Assembly (NCBI RefSeq): GCF_050847355.1
Contig: NZ_CP193755.1
Span: forward strand, 2,294,001 to 2,358,000
From: Limimaricola sp027213785
Lineage (GTDB): Bacteria; Pseudomonadota; Alphaproteobacteria; Rhodobacterales; Rhodobacteraceae
Length of the DNA: 64,000 nt
Direction of reading: 5' to 3'
Part shown: positions 16,165 to 23,940 of the stretch, in pieces
Position numbering within the stretch: the first letter of the stretch is position 1
Layout of the letters: each line of letters begins with the position of its first letter
Position numbers and translations under genes: made by a program
The notes under the pieces: model-generated
Told to the model about the DNA's origin: nothing
The model's database searches: none
The model's input: the letters and a program-made list of their open reading frames with translations, nothing else

Positions 16165-17385
16165 TCAGCCCGCCATCTGCCGCGCGGAATCGAGCACGCT
16201 GGGCTCTTCGTGATAGGGACAGGCCACGCGGTGGCCGTCGCCCAGATCGAGCATCGGCGGCAGGCCCTCGGCACAATCGGGATGCGCCTTGGGGCAACGG
16301 GTGCGGAACACGCAACCCGAGGGCGGGTTCATCGGCGAGGGCAACTCGCCGCCCAGCACCGGGCGCTGACGCTTACGCTCCAGCACCGGGTCGGGGATCG
16401 GCACGCTCGCGATGAGCGCCTGCGTATAGGGGTGCTCGGGGCTGGTGGTCAGCGCCTTGGACTTGGCCACCTCCATCACCCGGCCCAGATACATCACCAC
16501 GATCCGGTCGGAGATGTGCTTCACGACCGAGAGGTCATGCGCAATGAAGATCATCGCCAGCCCCATGTCGCGCTGCAGTTCCTTCAGGAGGTTCACCACC
16601 TGCGCCTGCACCGAGACGTCGAGCGCCGAGACCGGCTCGTCGCAGATCAAGAGCTTGGGCTTGAGGATCAGCGCGCGGGCGATGCCGATGCGCTGGCACT
16701 GGCCGCCCGAGAACTCGTGCGGATAACGGTTCACGAGGTTCGGCAGCAGCCCGACCCGCTCCATCAGCTCGGCCACGCGGCGACGGACCTCCTTGCGGGG
16801 CGTCTTGGGCTCGTGCGTGATCAGCGGCTCGGCGATGATGTCGCCCACCGTCATGCGCGGGTTGAGCGCGGCTAGGGGGTCCTGGAACACCATCTGCACG
16901 TCCTTGCGGTGGACGCGGCGCTGGCGCTCGGACATCGAGGCGAGGTCCTGGCCCTCGAACTCGATGCGGCCGCCGGTCGAAGCGATGGTGCCGACGATGG
17001 CGCGCGCCAGCGTCGACTTGCCCGAGCCGCTCTCGCCCACCACGCCGAGGCTCTCGCCCGGTGCGAGGTCGAAGCTGATGCCGCCGACGGCGTGCAGCTT
17101 CTTCGAGGGCGTCCAGGGCCAGGCGCCACGCGGGCGGATGTCGAAGGCCACGCGCAGGTCCTCGACCCGCAGGATCGGCGCGGCGAGTTGGCCGGTGCGG
17201 TCGGGGCGACCGCCATTGTCGGCCCGCTCCGCGACCGGCGCGCCCTTGTGCGCCACCTCGGCCGGCGCGGGCGATGGCGGCGTCGCCACCGGCGTGCCGG
17301 AGGCCGGGGGCGCGGCGGGGATCGGATCGCCCGCCTCGTCGCGGCCCTCGGCCTCGGTGAACTTGTCGTCTTTGGGATCGGTCAT
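16165..17385 (-). CDS. oppF: Oligopeptide ABC transporter ATP-binding protein OppF-like
   Basis: A 406-residue ATPase of the peptide/nickel importer family. An N-terminal 80-residue Pro/Ala-rich, charged extension precedes the ATPase core, which is unusual in length for OppF. Walker A is GESGSGKST, signature FSGGQCQR, Walker B LLICDEPVSALDV. The C-terminal oligopeptide domain ends with a Cys pattern (SGCVFRTRCPKAHPDC, then ACPYH), a segment implicated in iron-sulphur binding in some homologues. ATG 17385 overlaps the oppD stop by one base (TGATG). It works as a heterodimer with OppD. Confidence 0.9.
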   Translation of the reverse strand: MTDPKDDKFTEAEGRDEAGDPIPAAPPASGTPVATPPSPAPAEVAHKGAPVAERADNGGRPDRTGQLAAPILRVEDLRVAFDIRPRGAWPWTPSKKLHAVGGISFDLAPGESLGVVGESGSGKSTLARAIVGTIASTGGRIEFEGQDLASMSERQRRVHRKDVQMVFQDPLAALNPRMTVGDIIAEPLITHEPKTPRKEVRRRVAELMERVGLLPNLVNRYPHEFSGGQCQRIGIARALILKPKLLICDEPVSALDVSVQAQVVNLLKELQRDMGLAMIFIAHDLSVVKHISDRIVVMYLGRVMEVAKSKALTTSPEHPYTQALIASVPIPDPVLERKRQRPVLGGELPSPMNPPSGCVFRTRCPKAHPDCAEGLPPMLDLGDGHRVACPYHEEPSVLDSARQMAG

Positions 17386-18359
17386 CACTTCACCTCTTCG
17401 ACGGGGGCATGGCAGGCGCGGCGCAGCATGGGATAGCCCTCGGCGGGCAGCAGCTCGGGGCGCACCGTCGGGCACGGCCCATGCGCCCAGGCGCAGCGCG
17501 GCGTAAAGGGGCAGCCCTTGGGCAGCCGCGACATGTCCGGCGGCTCGCCCGCGATGGTCGAGAGCGTCTCGTCGTCGCGGTCGATGCGCGGCACGGCGCG
17601 CAACAGACCCAGCGTGTAGGGATGGGTTGGCCGTTCGAACAGCGTGTCGGTCGGTCCGGTCTCCATGATCTGGCCGCCATACATCACGAGCGTACGCTCG
17701 CAGGTGTCGGCGACGATGCCGAGATCATGGGTAATCAGGATGATCGCGGTGCCGAACTCCTGCCGGATCTCGGCCATCAGTTCCATGATCTGCGCCTGCA
17801 CCGTCACGTCGAGCGCGGTGGTCGGCTCATCGGCGATCAGGAGCCGCGGCTGGCACAGCAGCGCCATGGCGATCATGATCCGCTGCCGCATCCCGCCCGA
17901 GAACTCGTGCGGGAACATGGTGATGCGGTTCTTGGCATCGGGAATCTTCACCGCGTCGAGCATCTTCGTGGCCTCGGCGATCGCGTCGCGCTTGGTCATT
18001 CCCTTGTGCAGGGTCAGCACCTCGGCCATCTGCTCGGAAATCCGCATGTAGGGATTGAGCGAGGTCATCGGGTCCTGGAAGATCATGCCGATCTCCTCGG
18101 ACCGCACCCGGTTCAGCTCCTTCTGCTTCAGCTCCAGCAGGTTGCGCCCGTCATAGCGGATCTGGCCCGTGGCGCGCCCGTTGCGCGCCAAGAGCCCCAT
18201 CGCGGCAAAGGCGGTCTGGCTCTTGCCCGAGCCGCTCTCGCCGACGATGGCGAGGGTTTCGCCCTCCTCCACCGAGAAGCTGACCCCGTTGACGGCGTTC
18301 ACCTCGCCATCGCCGGTGGTGAAGGTGACGCGGAGGTCTTCGATGTCGAGCAGGGCCAT
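17385..18359 (-). CDS. oppD: Oligopeptide ABC transporter ATP-binding protein OppD-like
   Basis: A 324-residue ATPase. Walker A is GESGSGKSQT, signature FSGGMRQR, Walker B LLIADEPTTALDV, H-loop ILITHDLGIVAD. The C-terminal oligo_HPY region carries GCPFTPRCAWAHGPC. Its 5' end overlaps the oppC stop by one base and its 3' end overlaps oppF by one base, so the three are translationally coupled. It forms the nucleotide-binding pair with OppF on the cytoplasmic face. Whether the cargo is peptides or another solute is set by the binding protein at 20318-21958. Confidence 0.92.
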   Translation of the reverse strand: MALLDIEDLRVTFTTGDGEVNAVNGVSFSVEEGETLAIVGESGSGKSQTAFAAMGLLARNGRATGQIRYDGRNLLELKQKELNRVRSEEIGMIFQDPMTSLNPYMRISEQMAEVLTLHKGMTKRDAIAEATKMLDAVKIPDAKNRITMFPHEFSGGMRQRIMIAMALLCQPRLLIADEPTTALDVTVQAQIMELMAEIRQEFGTAIILITHDLGIVADTCERTLVMYGGQIMETGPTDTLFERPTHPYTLGLLRAVPRIDRDDETLSTIAGEPPDMSRLPKGCPFTPRCAWAHGPCPTVRPELLPAEGYPMLRRACHAPVEEVK

Positions 18360-19291
18360 CAGCGATCCTTGGGGTCGAGTGCATCACGCAGACCGTCGCC
18401 GACGAAGAAGAAGGCGAAGAGGGTGATGACGAAGAAGAAGAGCGGGAAGGCAAGCTGCCAGATCACGCCGTACTGCATGTTGCTGGCACCGTTCGAGATC
18501 AGCGCCCCGAGCGAGGTGTTCGGCTCCTGGATGCCGAGGCCGAGGAAGCTGATGAAGCTCTCGGTGATGATCATCTGCGGCACGAGCAGCGTGGCGTAGA
18601 CGATGACGAGGCCCAGAAGGTTCGGCACGATGTGGCGCAGGATGATCGTCATCGGCCGGACGCCGGTGGCATGCGCCGCCTCGACGAACTCCTTGCCCTT
18701 GATGGTCAATGTCTGGCCGCGGGCGATGCGCGACATGTCGAGCCAAGAGATCAGGCCGATGCCGATGAACAGCATCAGGATCGAGCGGCCGAAGATCACC
18801 AGCATCAGGATCAGCACGAACATGTAAGGCACCGACATCAGGATATCGACCGTGCGCATCATCGCGCCGTCGGTGCGCCCGCCCTGATAGCCCGCGATGG
18901 CGCCGTAGAGCGTGCCGACAATCACCGCGACGCCAGCGCCAACGATGCCGACGAGGAGCGAGATCCGGGTACCCTGCACGGTCCGCGCATAGAGGTCGCG
19001 GCCCGAGCTGTCAGTGCCGAAGTAATGCCCGGTCTCGAAGGAGGGCACGCCCTGCGTGGCATTGGAGCCGATCAGCGAGAAATCGACGTAGTCGGGTTCG
19101 TACTGGGCGAGAAACCCGCCGAAGAAGGCGAAGATGCAGATCAGCACCAGCGCCACGAGACCGGCCACGGCTGCGCGGTTGCGCATGAAGCGCTGGCGCG
19201 CATCCTTCCACAGCGAGCGGCCCTTGACCTCGGCGGCGGCCTGCGCGGCGAGCAGGCGGTCGGCGGTGTCGGGATCGGGATTGAGCGACAT
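18359..19291 (-). CDS. oppC: Oligopeptide ABC transporter permease OppC-like
   Basis: A 310-residue permease with an N-terminal OppC_N segment (SLWKDARQRFMRNRAAVAGLVALVLICIFAFFGG-like region) and five further membrane helices. The EAA-type loop contacting the ATPase is EFVEAAHATGVRPMTIILRHIVPN. It starts at ATG 19291, 11 bp after the oppB stop, and overlaps oppD by one base. The periplasmic loop FGTDSSGRDLYARTVQGTRIS is diagnostic of DppC/OppC proteins. Confidence 0.93.
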   Translation of the reverse strand: MSLNPDPDTADRLLAAQAAAEVKGRSLWKDARQRFMRNRAAVAGLVALVLICIFAFFGGFLAQYEPDYVDFSLIGSNATQGVPSFETGHYFGTDSSGRDLYARTVQGTRISLLVGIVGAGVAVIVGTLYGAIAGYQGGRTDGAMMRTVDILMSVPYMFVLILMLVIFGRSILMLFIGIGLISWLDMSRIARGQTLTIKGKEFVEAAHATGVRPMTIILRHIVPNLLGLVIVYATLLVPQMIITESFISFLGLGIQEPNTSLGALISNGASNMQYGVIWQLAFPLFFFVITLFAFFFVGDGLRDALDPKDR

Positions 19292-19302
19292 GGGACCCCT
19301 CC

Positions 19303-20226
19303 TCAGTAGCGGATCTTCGGATCGATCCATGCGTAGAGCAGATCGACCACGAGGTTGAACGTGACCGTCAGCACACCGACGAGGATGGTGATCCCCATGA
19401 TGACCGAGTAGTCGCGGTTGAAGGCTGAGTTGACGAAGAACTGGCCGATGCCGCCGGTCGAGAAGAACACGTCGATGATCACCGAGCCGGTGATCATGCC
19501 GACGAAGGCGGGCCCGAGATAGCTGAGCACCGGCAGCATGGTCGGCTTCATCGCGTGCTTCCAGATAATCCGGCTGGTCGGCAGGCCCTTGGCCCGCGCG
19601 GTGCGGATGAAGCCGGCATTGAGCACCTCGAGCATCGACGAGCGGGTGATCCGGGCGATCGAGGCCATGTAGGAGGTCGAGAGCGCGATCACCGGCAGGA
19701 TGATGTACTCGATCTGGCCGCCCTGCCAGCCGCCGCCCGGCAGCCAGCCGAGCCACAGCGTGAAGACCAGCACGAGGATCGGGGCCATCACGAAGTTGGG
19801 CAGCACCTGCGCGCCGATCGAGATGCCGACGGCGAGATAGTCGAGCCAGGAATTGTGCCGGATCGCCGCGGCGACGCCGAGCGCAACGCCGACCACGAGG
19901 GCGACGATGAAGCTCCAGAACCCGTAGGTGAGCGTCACCGGGAAACCTTGGGCGATCACGTCGTTGACGGTGCGGTCGCGGTACTGGAACGAGGGGCCGA
20001 AGTCGAAATGCACGACCACGTTCCAGACGTAGTTCGCCATCTGCTTCCAATAGGGCTGATCGAGCCCGTAGCGCGCCTCGATATTGGCCATGACCTGCGC
20101 GGGCAGCGGGCGTTCGGAATTGAAGGGGCCGCCGGGGGCGGCATACATCAGCACGAAGGAGATCACGACAAGCAGCAGGATCGTCGGGATCGCGACGGCG
20201 ACGCGCCTGAGAACGTAATTCAGCAT
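19303..20226 (-). CDS. oppB: Oligopeptide ABC transporter permease OppB-like
   Basis: A 307-residue permease, opening with MLNYVLRRVAVAIPTILLLVVISFVLMYAAPGGPF, the signature first helix of OppB/DppB. The EAA loop is GFIRTARAKGLPTSRIIWKHAMKPTMLPVLSYLGP. It is separated from the upstream binding-protein gene by 91 bp that contain two stem-loops, which may set the high ratio of binding protein to membrane components commonly seen in these systems. Pairs with OppC to form the channel. Confidence 0.93.
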   Translation of the reverse strand: MLNYVLRRVAVAIPTILLLVVISFVLMYAAPGGPFNSERPLPAQVMANIEARYGLDQPYWKQMANYVWNVVVHFDFGPSFQYRDRTVNDVIAQGFPVTLTYGFWSFIVALVVGVALGVAAAIRHNSWLDYLAVGISIGAQVLPNFVMAPILVLVFTLWLGWLPGGGWQGGQIEYIILPVIALSTSYMASIARITRSSMLEVLNAGFIRTARAKGLPTSRIIWKHAMKPTMLPVLSYLGPAFVGMITGSVIIDVFFSTGGIGQFFVNSAFNRDYSVIMGITILVGVLTVTFNLVVDLLYAWIDPKIRY

Positions 20227-20242
20227 GGGGGATGATACCTCG

Positions 20243-20261
20243 TTTCCGCAGCCTGCGGAAA
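20243..20261 (-). promoter_or_regulatory. Intercistronic hairpin 2 (oppA-oppB)
   Basis: A perfect 8-bp stem (TTTCCGCA 20243-20250 with TGCGGAAA 20254-20261) and 3-nt loop, 17 bp upstream of the oppB start. It may modulate oppB translation or protect the upstream oppA message. Confidence 0.55.
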
Positions 20262-20266
20262 TGGAT

Positions 20267-20298
20267 CGCGCCCCCCGGCGCGACGGCCAGGGGGCGCG
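20267..20298 (-). promoter_or_regulatory. Intercistronic hairpin 1 (oppA-oppB)
   Basis: A 9-bp G/C stem (CGCGCCCCC 20267-20275 with GGGGGCGCG 20290-20298) and 14-nt loop, 19 bp after the oppA stop. No T-run follows, so partial termination or 3'-end protection of oppA mRNA is more likely than full termination. Confidence 0.6.
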
Positions 20299-20317
20299 GT
20301 TGTCGTCACATCAGGAT

Positions 20318-21958
20318 TTACTCTTCCGCGACGCGGTAGAGATCCTTGGCGTACCAGTTGTCCTGCGCGTTCTCGAGCGGGTAGCCCTTGATGGTGTCAT
20401 CCATCATGAACACGGTGGCGTAGTGGTAGATCGGCAGGATCGGGAACTCCTGCGTCAGGATCTCCTCGGCCTGGGTGTAGAGCGGCAGCGGATCCTCGGC
20501 GGTCTTCGCCTCGGCCAGCAGCCCGTCGTAATCGGCGTTGTTGAAGCCGGAGTCGTTGTAGGACGAGTTGGTGTCCATGATGTCGAGGAACGACGAGGCC
20601 TCGTTGTAGTCGGCGCACCAGCCGGCACGGGCGATCTCGTAGTTCTTGTTGTGGCGCTCCTCGAGGAAGGTCTGCCACTCCATGTTGGCCATCGAGATGT
20701 CGACGCCCAGCGTCTGCTTCCACATCTGGCCGATCGCGGTCGCGACCTGCTTGTGCGACTCGGAGGTGTTGTAGAGCAGGTCGAAGGAGAGCGACTCGCC
20801 GCCTTCGCCATAGCCGGCCTCGGCGAAGAGTTCCTTGGCGCGCTCGTTGCGCTCCTGCTGGCTCATCTGCGCCGCCTCGACCGAGGGAACCTCGAAGCCC
20901 GCGGTGGCCCAGTGGGTCAGCGTGTAGGCCGGCTTCTGGCCGCCGGCGACGACGTTCTCGACGATCACGTCACGATCGATGGCGAGATAGAGCGCCTCGC
21001 GCACCTTCGGATCCTTGAGCGCCTCGGGGCCGCTCTCGGAGACGTTCAGGTTGTAGTAGTAGGTGCACAGGTTCGGCACCGAGATCGCCTCGGTCGGGTG
21101 CTCCTCGGCGAGACGCGGGAACTGGCCCGCGGGCACGTCGGTCTGGTCGAACTCGCCGGCGAGATAGCGGGTCAGCGCCTGGTTCTCGTCGTTGATGATG
21201 AGCGCCTTCACCTCTTCGATGATGACGTTCTCGGAGTCCCAGTATTCCGGGTTCTTCTTGAGCGTGATGTACTCCTGCGGGACGCGGTCCTCGAGCACGT
21301 AGGCGCCGTTCGACACCATGTTGCCGGGCTGGGTCCAGGCGTCGCCATGCTCTTCGATGGTCGCCTTGGGCACCGGGAAGGTGGTGGTGTGCGTCACCAT
21401 CTGCGGGAAATAGGGCAGACGCTGCGACAGGGTCACCTCGAGGGTGTGGTCGTCGATCGCCTTCACGCCGAGTTCGGAGGGCTCCATGTCGCCCGCGATC
21501 ACCTCGTCGACATTGGCGATCTTCATCAGGCCCATGTACCACTGGTACTCGGAGGCGGTCGCCGGGTCGGCGGCGCGCTGCCAGGAATAGACGAAGTCAT
21601 TCGCGGTCACCGGCTCGCCGTTCGACCACTTGGCGTCGTCGCGCAGGGTGAAGGTATAGGTCAGGCCATCCTCGGAGACCTCGTAGCCGGTGGCCACGCC
21701 CGGCACCACCTCGCCCTTCTCGTCCTGGTTCATCAGGCCTTCGAACAGCTGGCGGCCGATCGCCGAGCCCTCGACATCCTCGATCAGGTTCGGGTCGATC
21801 GACGGGAATTCGTCGAGCACGCGGTAGGTGAAGCTCTGGTCGGCGGCGAGCTTCTCCCCGGTCTCGGGGTGCTCCATCATCGCGTGGCTTTCGGCATGGG
21901 CGGCGCCGGCCATGGCAATCAGCGCCGCACCGGCGAGAAGGCGGGTCTTCAAGGTCAT
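20318..21958 (-). CDS. oppA: Oligopeptide ABC transporter substrate-binding protein OppA-like
   Basis: A 546-residue periplasmic binding protein of the SBP_bac_5 family. Residues 1-22 (MTLKTRLLAGAALIAMAGAAHA) are a Sec signal peptide. Family regions include FEGLMNQDEKGEVVPGVATGYEVSEDGLTYTF-like N-terminal sequence and the OppA/MppA-type C-terminal RAGWCADYNEASSFLDIM. The latter suggests oligopeptide rather than dipeptide or nickel specificity. The start is ATG 21958 with an AGGGATG-like ribosome binding site. It heads the oppABCDF unit. The 524-bp region between it and the divergent LysR gene should hold its promoter. Confidence 0.92.
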   Translation of the reverse strand: MTLKTRLLAGAALIAMAGAAHAESHAMMEHPETGEKLAADQSFTYRVLDEFPSIDPNLIEDVEGSAIGRQLFEGLMNQDEKGEVVPGVATGYEVSEDGLTYTFTLRDDAKWSNGEPVTANDFVYSWQRAADPATASEYQWYMGLMKIANVDEVIAGDMEPSELGVKAIDDHTLEVTLSQRLPYFPQMVTHTTTFPVPKATIEEHGDAWTQPGNMVSNGAYVLEDRVPQEYITLKKNPEYWDSENVIIEEVKALIINDENQALTRYLAGEFDQTDVPAGQFPRLAEEHPTEAISVPNLCTYYYNLNVSESGPEALKDPKVREALYLAIDRDVIVENVVAGGQKPAYTLTHWATAGFEVPSVEAAQMSQQERNERAKELFAEAGYGEGGESLSFDLLYNTSESHKQVATAIGQMWKQTLGVDISMANMEWQTFLEERHNKNYEIARAGWCADYNEASSFLDIMDTNSSYNDSGFNNADYDGLLAEAKTAEDPLPLYTQAEEILTQEFPILPIYHYATVFMMDDTIKGYPLENAQDNWYAKDLYRVAEE

Positions 21959-22482
21959 TAGATCATCCCTGTGTAAAAGGCGCGGGTGAGGCCGCGCCGG
22001 ATGGACGTCCGCCCTTTGCGGGCGTGGTTGTGGCACGATCCTTTTGCGATAGGCCCTGCAATGCAAGACTATTCGCGGCATGACCATGCGACAGCAGACC
22101 TGTCGAATTTCCCCAGGGTCAGGCAAGATGAGCAACCTTATGGCGAAAATCCCGCCGCTTTCGCATAGATCATGTCGGGCAAACCCGACCGCACGGCAAC
22201 TTCACGTTTCATTTCCCGCGCCAGCATCCGGAAATTGTGATCAATCGCGGACAGCGAAAATCTGCCGGCTCTCGCCACGGCCCTCCCTAAGCGCTAGTTC
22301 CGGGGCGGGAGAACACGCCAGATGACATCCTATCCGACCGACTCCGCCCCGGATTTCGCACGGGCAACGGAAGCGCGGCACATGCCGCTTGGAACGACAT
22401 CCCGCCCGGCCCCGCTGGCGGTTTCCGGCTCCGACGGGTCCGGGGTCCTGGGACCGCTTCGCCTCGGCACGGAGGGCTTGCG
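21959..22482. other. Divergent intergenic region between oppA and the LysR gene
   Basis: About 520 bp without a supported gene. It is noticeably less GC-rich than its surroundings between about 22060 and 22260, as expected for a promoter region. I could not define a convincing -35/-10 pair or operator for oppA, and found no riboswitch-like fold. Confidence 0.5.
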
Positions 22483-23367
22483 ATGATCGAGCGGCTCGAG
22501 GCGTTTCTGGCGCTTGCCAAGGCCCGGCATTTCGGCCGTGCCGCCGAAGCGATGGGGGTAACGCAGCCCACGCTTTCGGCCGCGATCCGCCAGCTCGAGG
22601 ACCAGCTCGGGGTGATGCTGGTGCGGCGGGGCTCGCGTTTTCAGGGGCTGACCCCCGAGGGCGAGCGCGTGCTCGACTGGGCGCGGCGCATCTCGGGCGA
22701 CGTGAAGGGCATGAAGGAGGAGCTGCGCGCCGCGCGCGAGGGGCTTACCGGCGTGCTGCGGCTCGCGGTCATCCCGACGGCACTGGGCGCGGTGGCGCAG
22801 CTCACCTCGCGCTTTTCGGCCGCGCATCCGAGGATGCGGTTTTCCATCCGCTCGGCCACCACCACCCAGCTTCTGGCGGCGATCGAGGATCATGAGGCCG
22901 ATGCCGGGATCGGCTATCTCGACAACGAGCCACTGGGCCGGGTCGTCACAGTGCCGCTCTATACCGAGCGCTATGTCGCGGTGATGCGCGCCGACGCGCC
23001 GCTGGCCGATCGCGACAGGCTGCGCTGGGGCGATCTGGCGCAGGTCGAGCTGTGCCTGCTCACACCCGACATGCAGAACCGCCGGATCATCGCCGGGCAT
23101 CTGCGGGCCGCTGGCGTCGAGGTTGCGCCCAAGGTCGAGACCAACTCGACCATTGTGCTGATCAGCCACGTGCTCGCCACCGGCTGGGTGACGATCCTGC
23201 CCGAGCGCGGCGCGGCGATCTTTCTGGAAGGGCAGCCGCTGGTCGCCCGCCCCCTGACCGCCCCCGATGCCGCGCATGAGATCGGGCTGATCGCGGCTTG
23301 GCGCGAGCCGCACACGCCGCTGCTGACGGCCCTGCTCGCCGAGGCCCGACGCTTCGACAAATCATGA
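22483..23367 (+). CDS. LysR-family regulator next to the formate dehydrogenase operon
   Basis: A 294-residue LysR-type regulator. The helix-turn-helix is in residues 1-60 (MIERLEAFLALAKARHFGRAAEAMGVTQPTLSAAIRQLEDQLG), followed by a co-inducer-binding domain. ggaggg lies just upstream of ATG 22483. The gene ends 93 bp before fdsG on the same strand; LysR proteins beside fds operons (FdsR) regulate formate dehydrogenase in Cupriavidus, so this is the likely role. A GATAG-N7-CTATC inverted repeat begins at its stop codon and is a candidate binding site. Direct assignment as FdsR is inference from context. Confidence 0.9.
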   Translation: MIERLEAFLALAKARHFGRAAEAMGVTQPTLSAAIRQLEDQLGVMLVRRGSRFQGLTPEGERVLDWARRISGDVKGMKEELRAAREGLTGVLRLAVIPTALGAVAQLTSRFSAAHPRMRFSIRSATTTQLLAAIEDHEADAGIGYLDNEPLGRVVTVPLYTERYVAVMRADAPLADRDRLRWGDLAQVELCLLTPDMQNRRIIAGHLRAAGVEVAPKVETNSTIVLISHVLATGWVTILPERGAAIFLEGQPLVARPLTAPDAAHEIGLIAAWREPHTPLLTALLAEARRFDKS

Positions 23368-23382
23368 TAGGATTTCTCTATC
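23366..23382 (+). promoter_or_regulatory. Candidate LysR binding site upstream of fdsG
   Basis: Inverted repeat GATAG (23366-23370), 7-bp spacer, CTATC (23378-23382), with the T-N11-A geometry of LysR sites. It overlaps the last base pairs of the regulator gene and lies 79 bp before fdsG. A second interrupted repeat GCAT-N8-ATGC is at 23418-23433. A weak promoter candidate TTGATC (23402) N18 TTGTAT (23426) lies between and over them. Confidence 0.5.
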
Positions 23383-23460
23383 GCGGCACGGAACAGCGAT
23401 ATTGATCCGGGGCGTGAGCATGCAGTTGTATGCGCGGACGACTCGAGGAGGAGCCAGCCA

Positions 23461-23940
23461 ATGCCGACACCGCCAGCCCCCGTCGATCTGGAGACGCGCC
23501 TCGGCGCGATTCTCTCCGATCACGCGCAACTTGAGGGGCCGCTGCTGCCGATCCTGCACGCTGTGCAGGCCGAATGGGGCTACGTGCCGCCGGAGGCGCT
23601 GCCGATCATTGCCGAAGGGCTGAACATCAGCCGCGCCGAGGTGCATGGCGTGGTCAGCTTCTACCATGATTTCCGCGAGGAGCCGGCGGGCCGCCACATG
23701 GTCAAGATCTGCCGCGCCGAGGCCTGTCAGGCGCGTGGCGGTCACGGCGTCGAGGCCGCGGCCAAGGCGCGGCTCGGCGTCGACTGGCACGGCACCACCG
23801 CCGATGGCGGCGTGACGCTTGAGCCCGTGTATTGCCTCGGCCTCTGCGCCACCGGCCCCGCCGCGATGATCGACGGCCGCGTCGTGGCCCGCGTCGACGA
23901 GAAGCGGCTCGAAACCCTGCTTTCGGAGGTCGGCGCATGA
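23461..23940 (+). CDS. fdsG: NAD-dependent formate dehydrogenase gamma subunit
   Basis: A 159-residue thioredoxin-like [2Fe-2S] ferredoxin homologous to NuoE. The cluster ligands are C84, C89, C125 and C129 (CRAEAC and YCLGLC). In the Rhodobacter capsulatus enzyme, FdsG passes electrons within the FdsBG NADH-reducing module. A gaggaggag ribosome binding site precedes ATG 23461. The stop overlaps fdsB (ATGA). It is the first gene of the operon, ordered gamma-beta-alpha-C-D exactly as in R. capsulatus. Confidence 0.95.
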   Translation: MPTPPAPVDLETRLGAILSDHAQLEGPLLPILHAVQAEWGYVPPEALPIIAEGLNISRAEVHGVVSFYHDFREEPAGRHMVKICRAEACQARGGHGVEAAAKARLGVDWHGTTADGGVTLEPVYCLGLCATGPAAMIDGRVVARVDEKRLETLLSEVGA

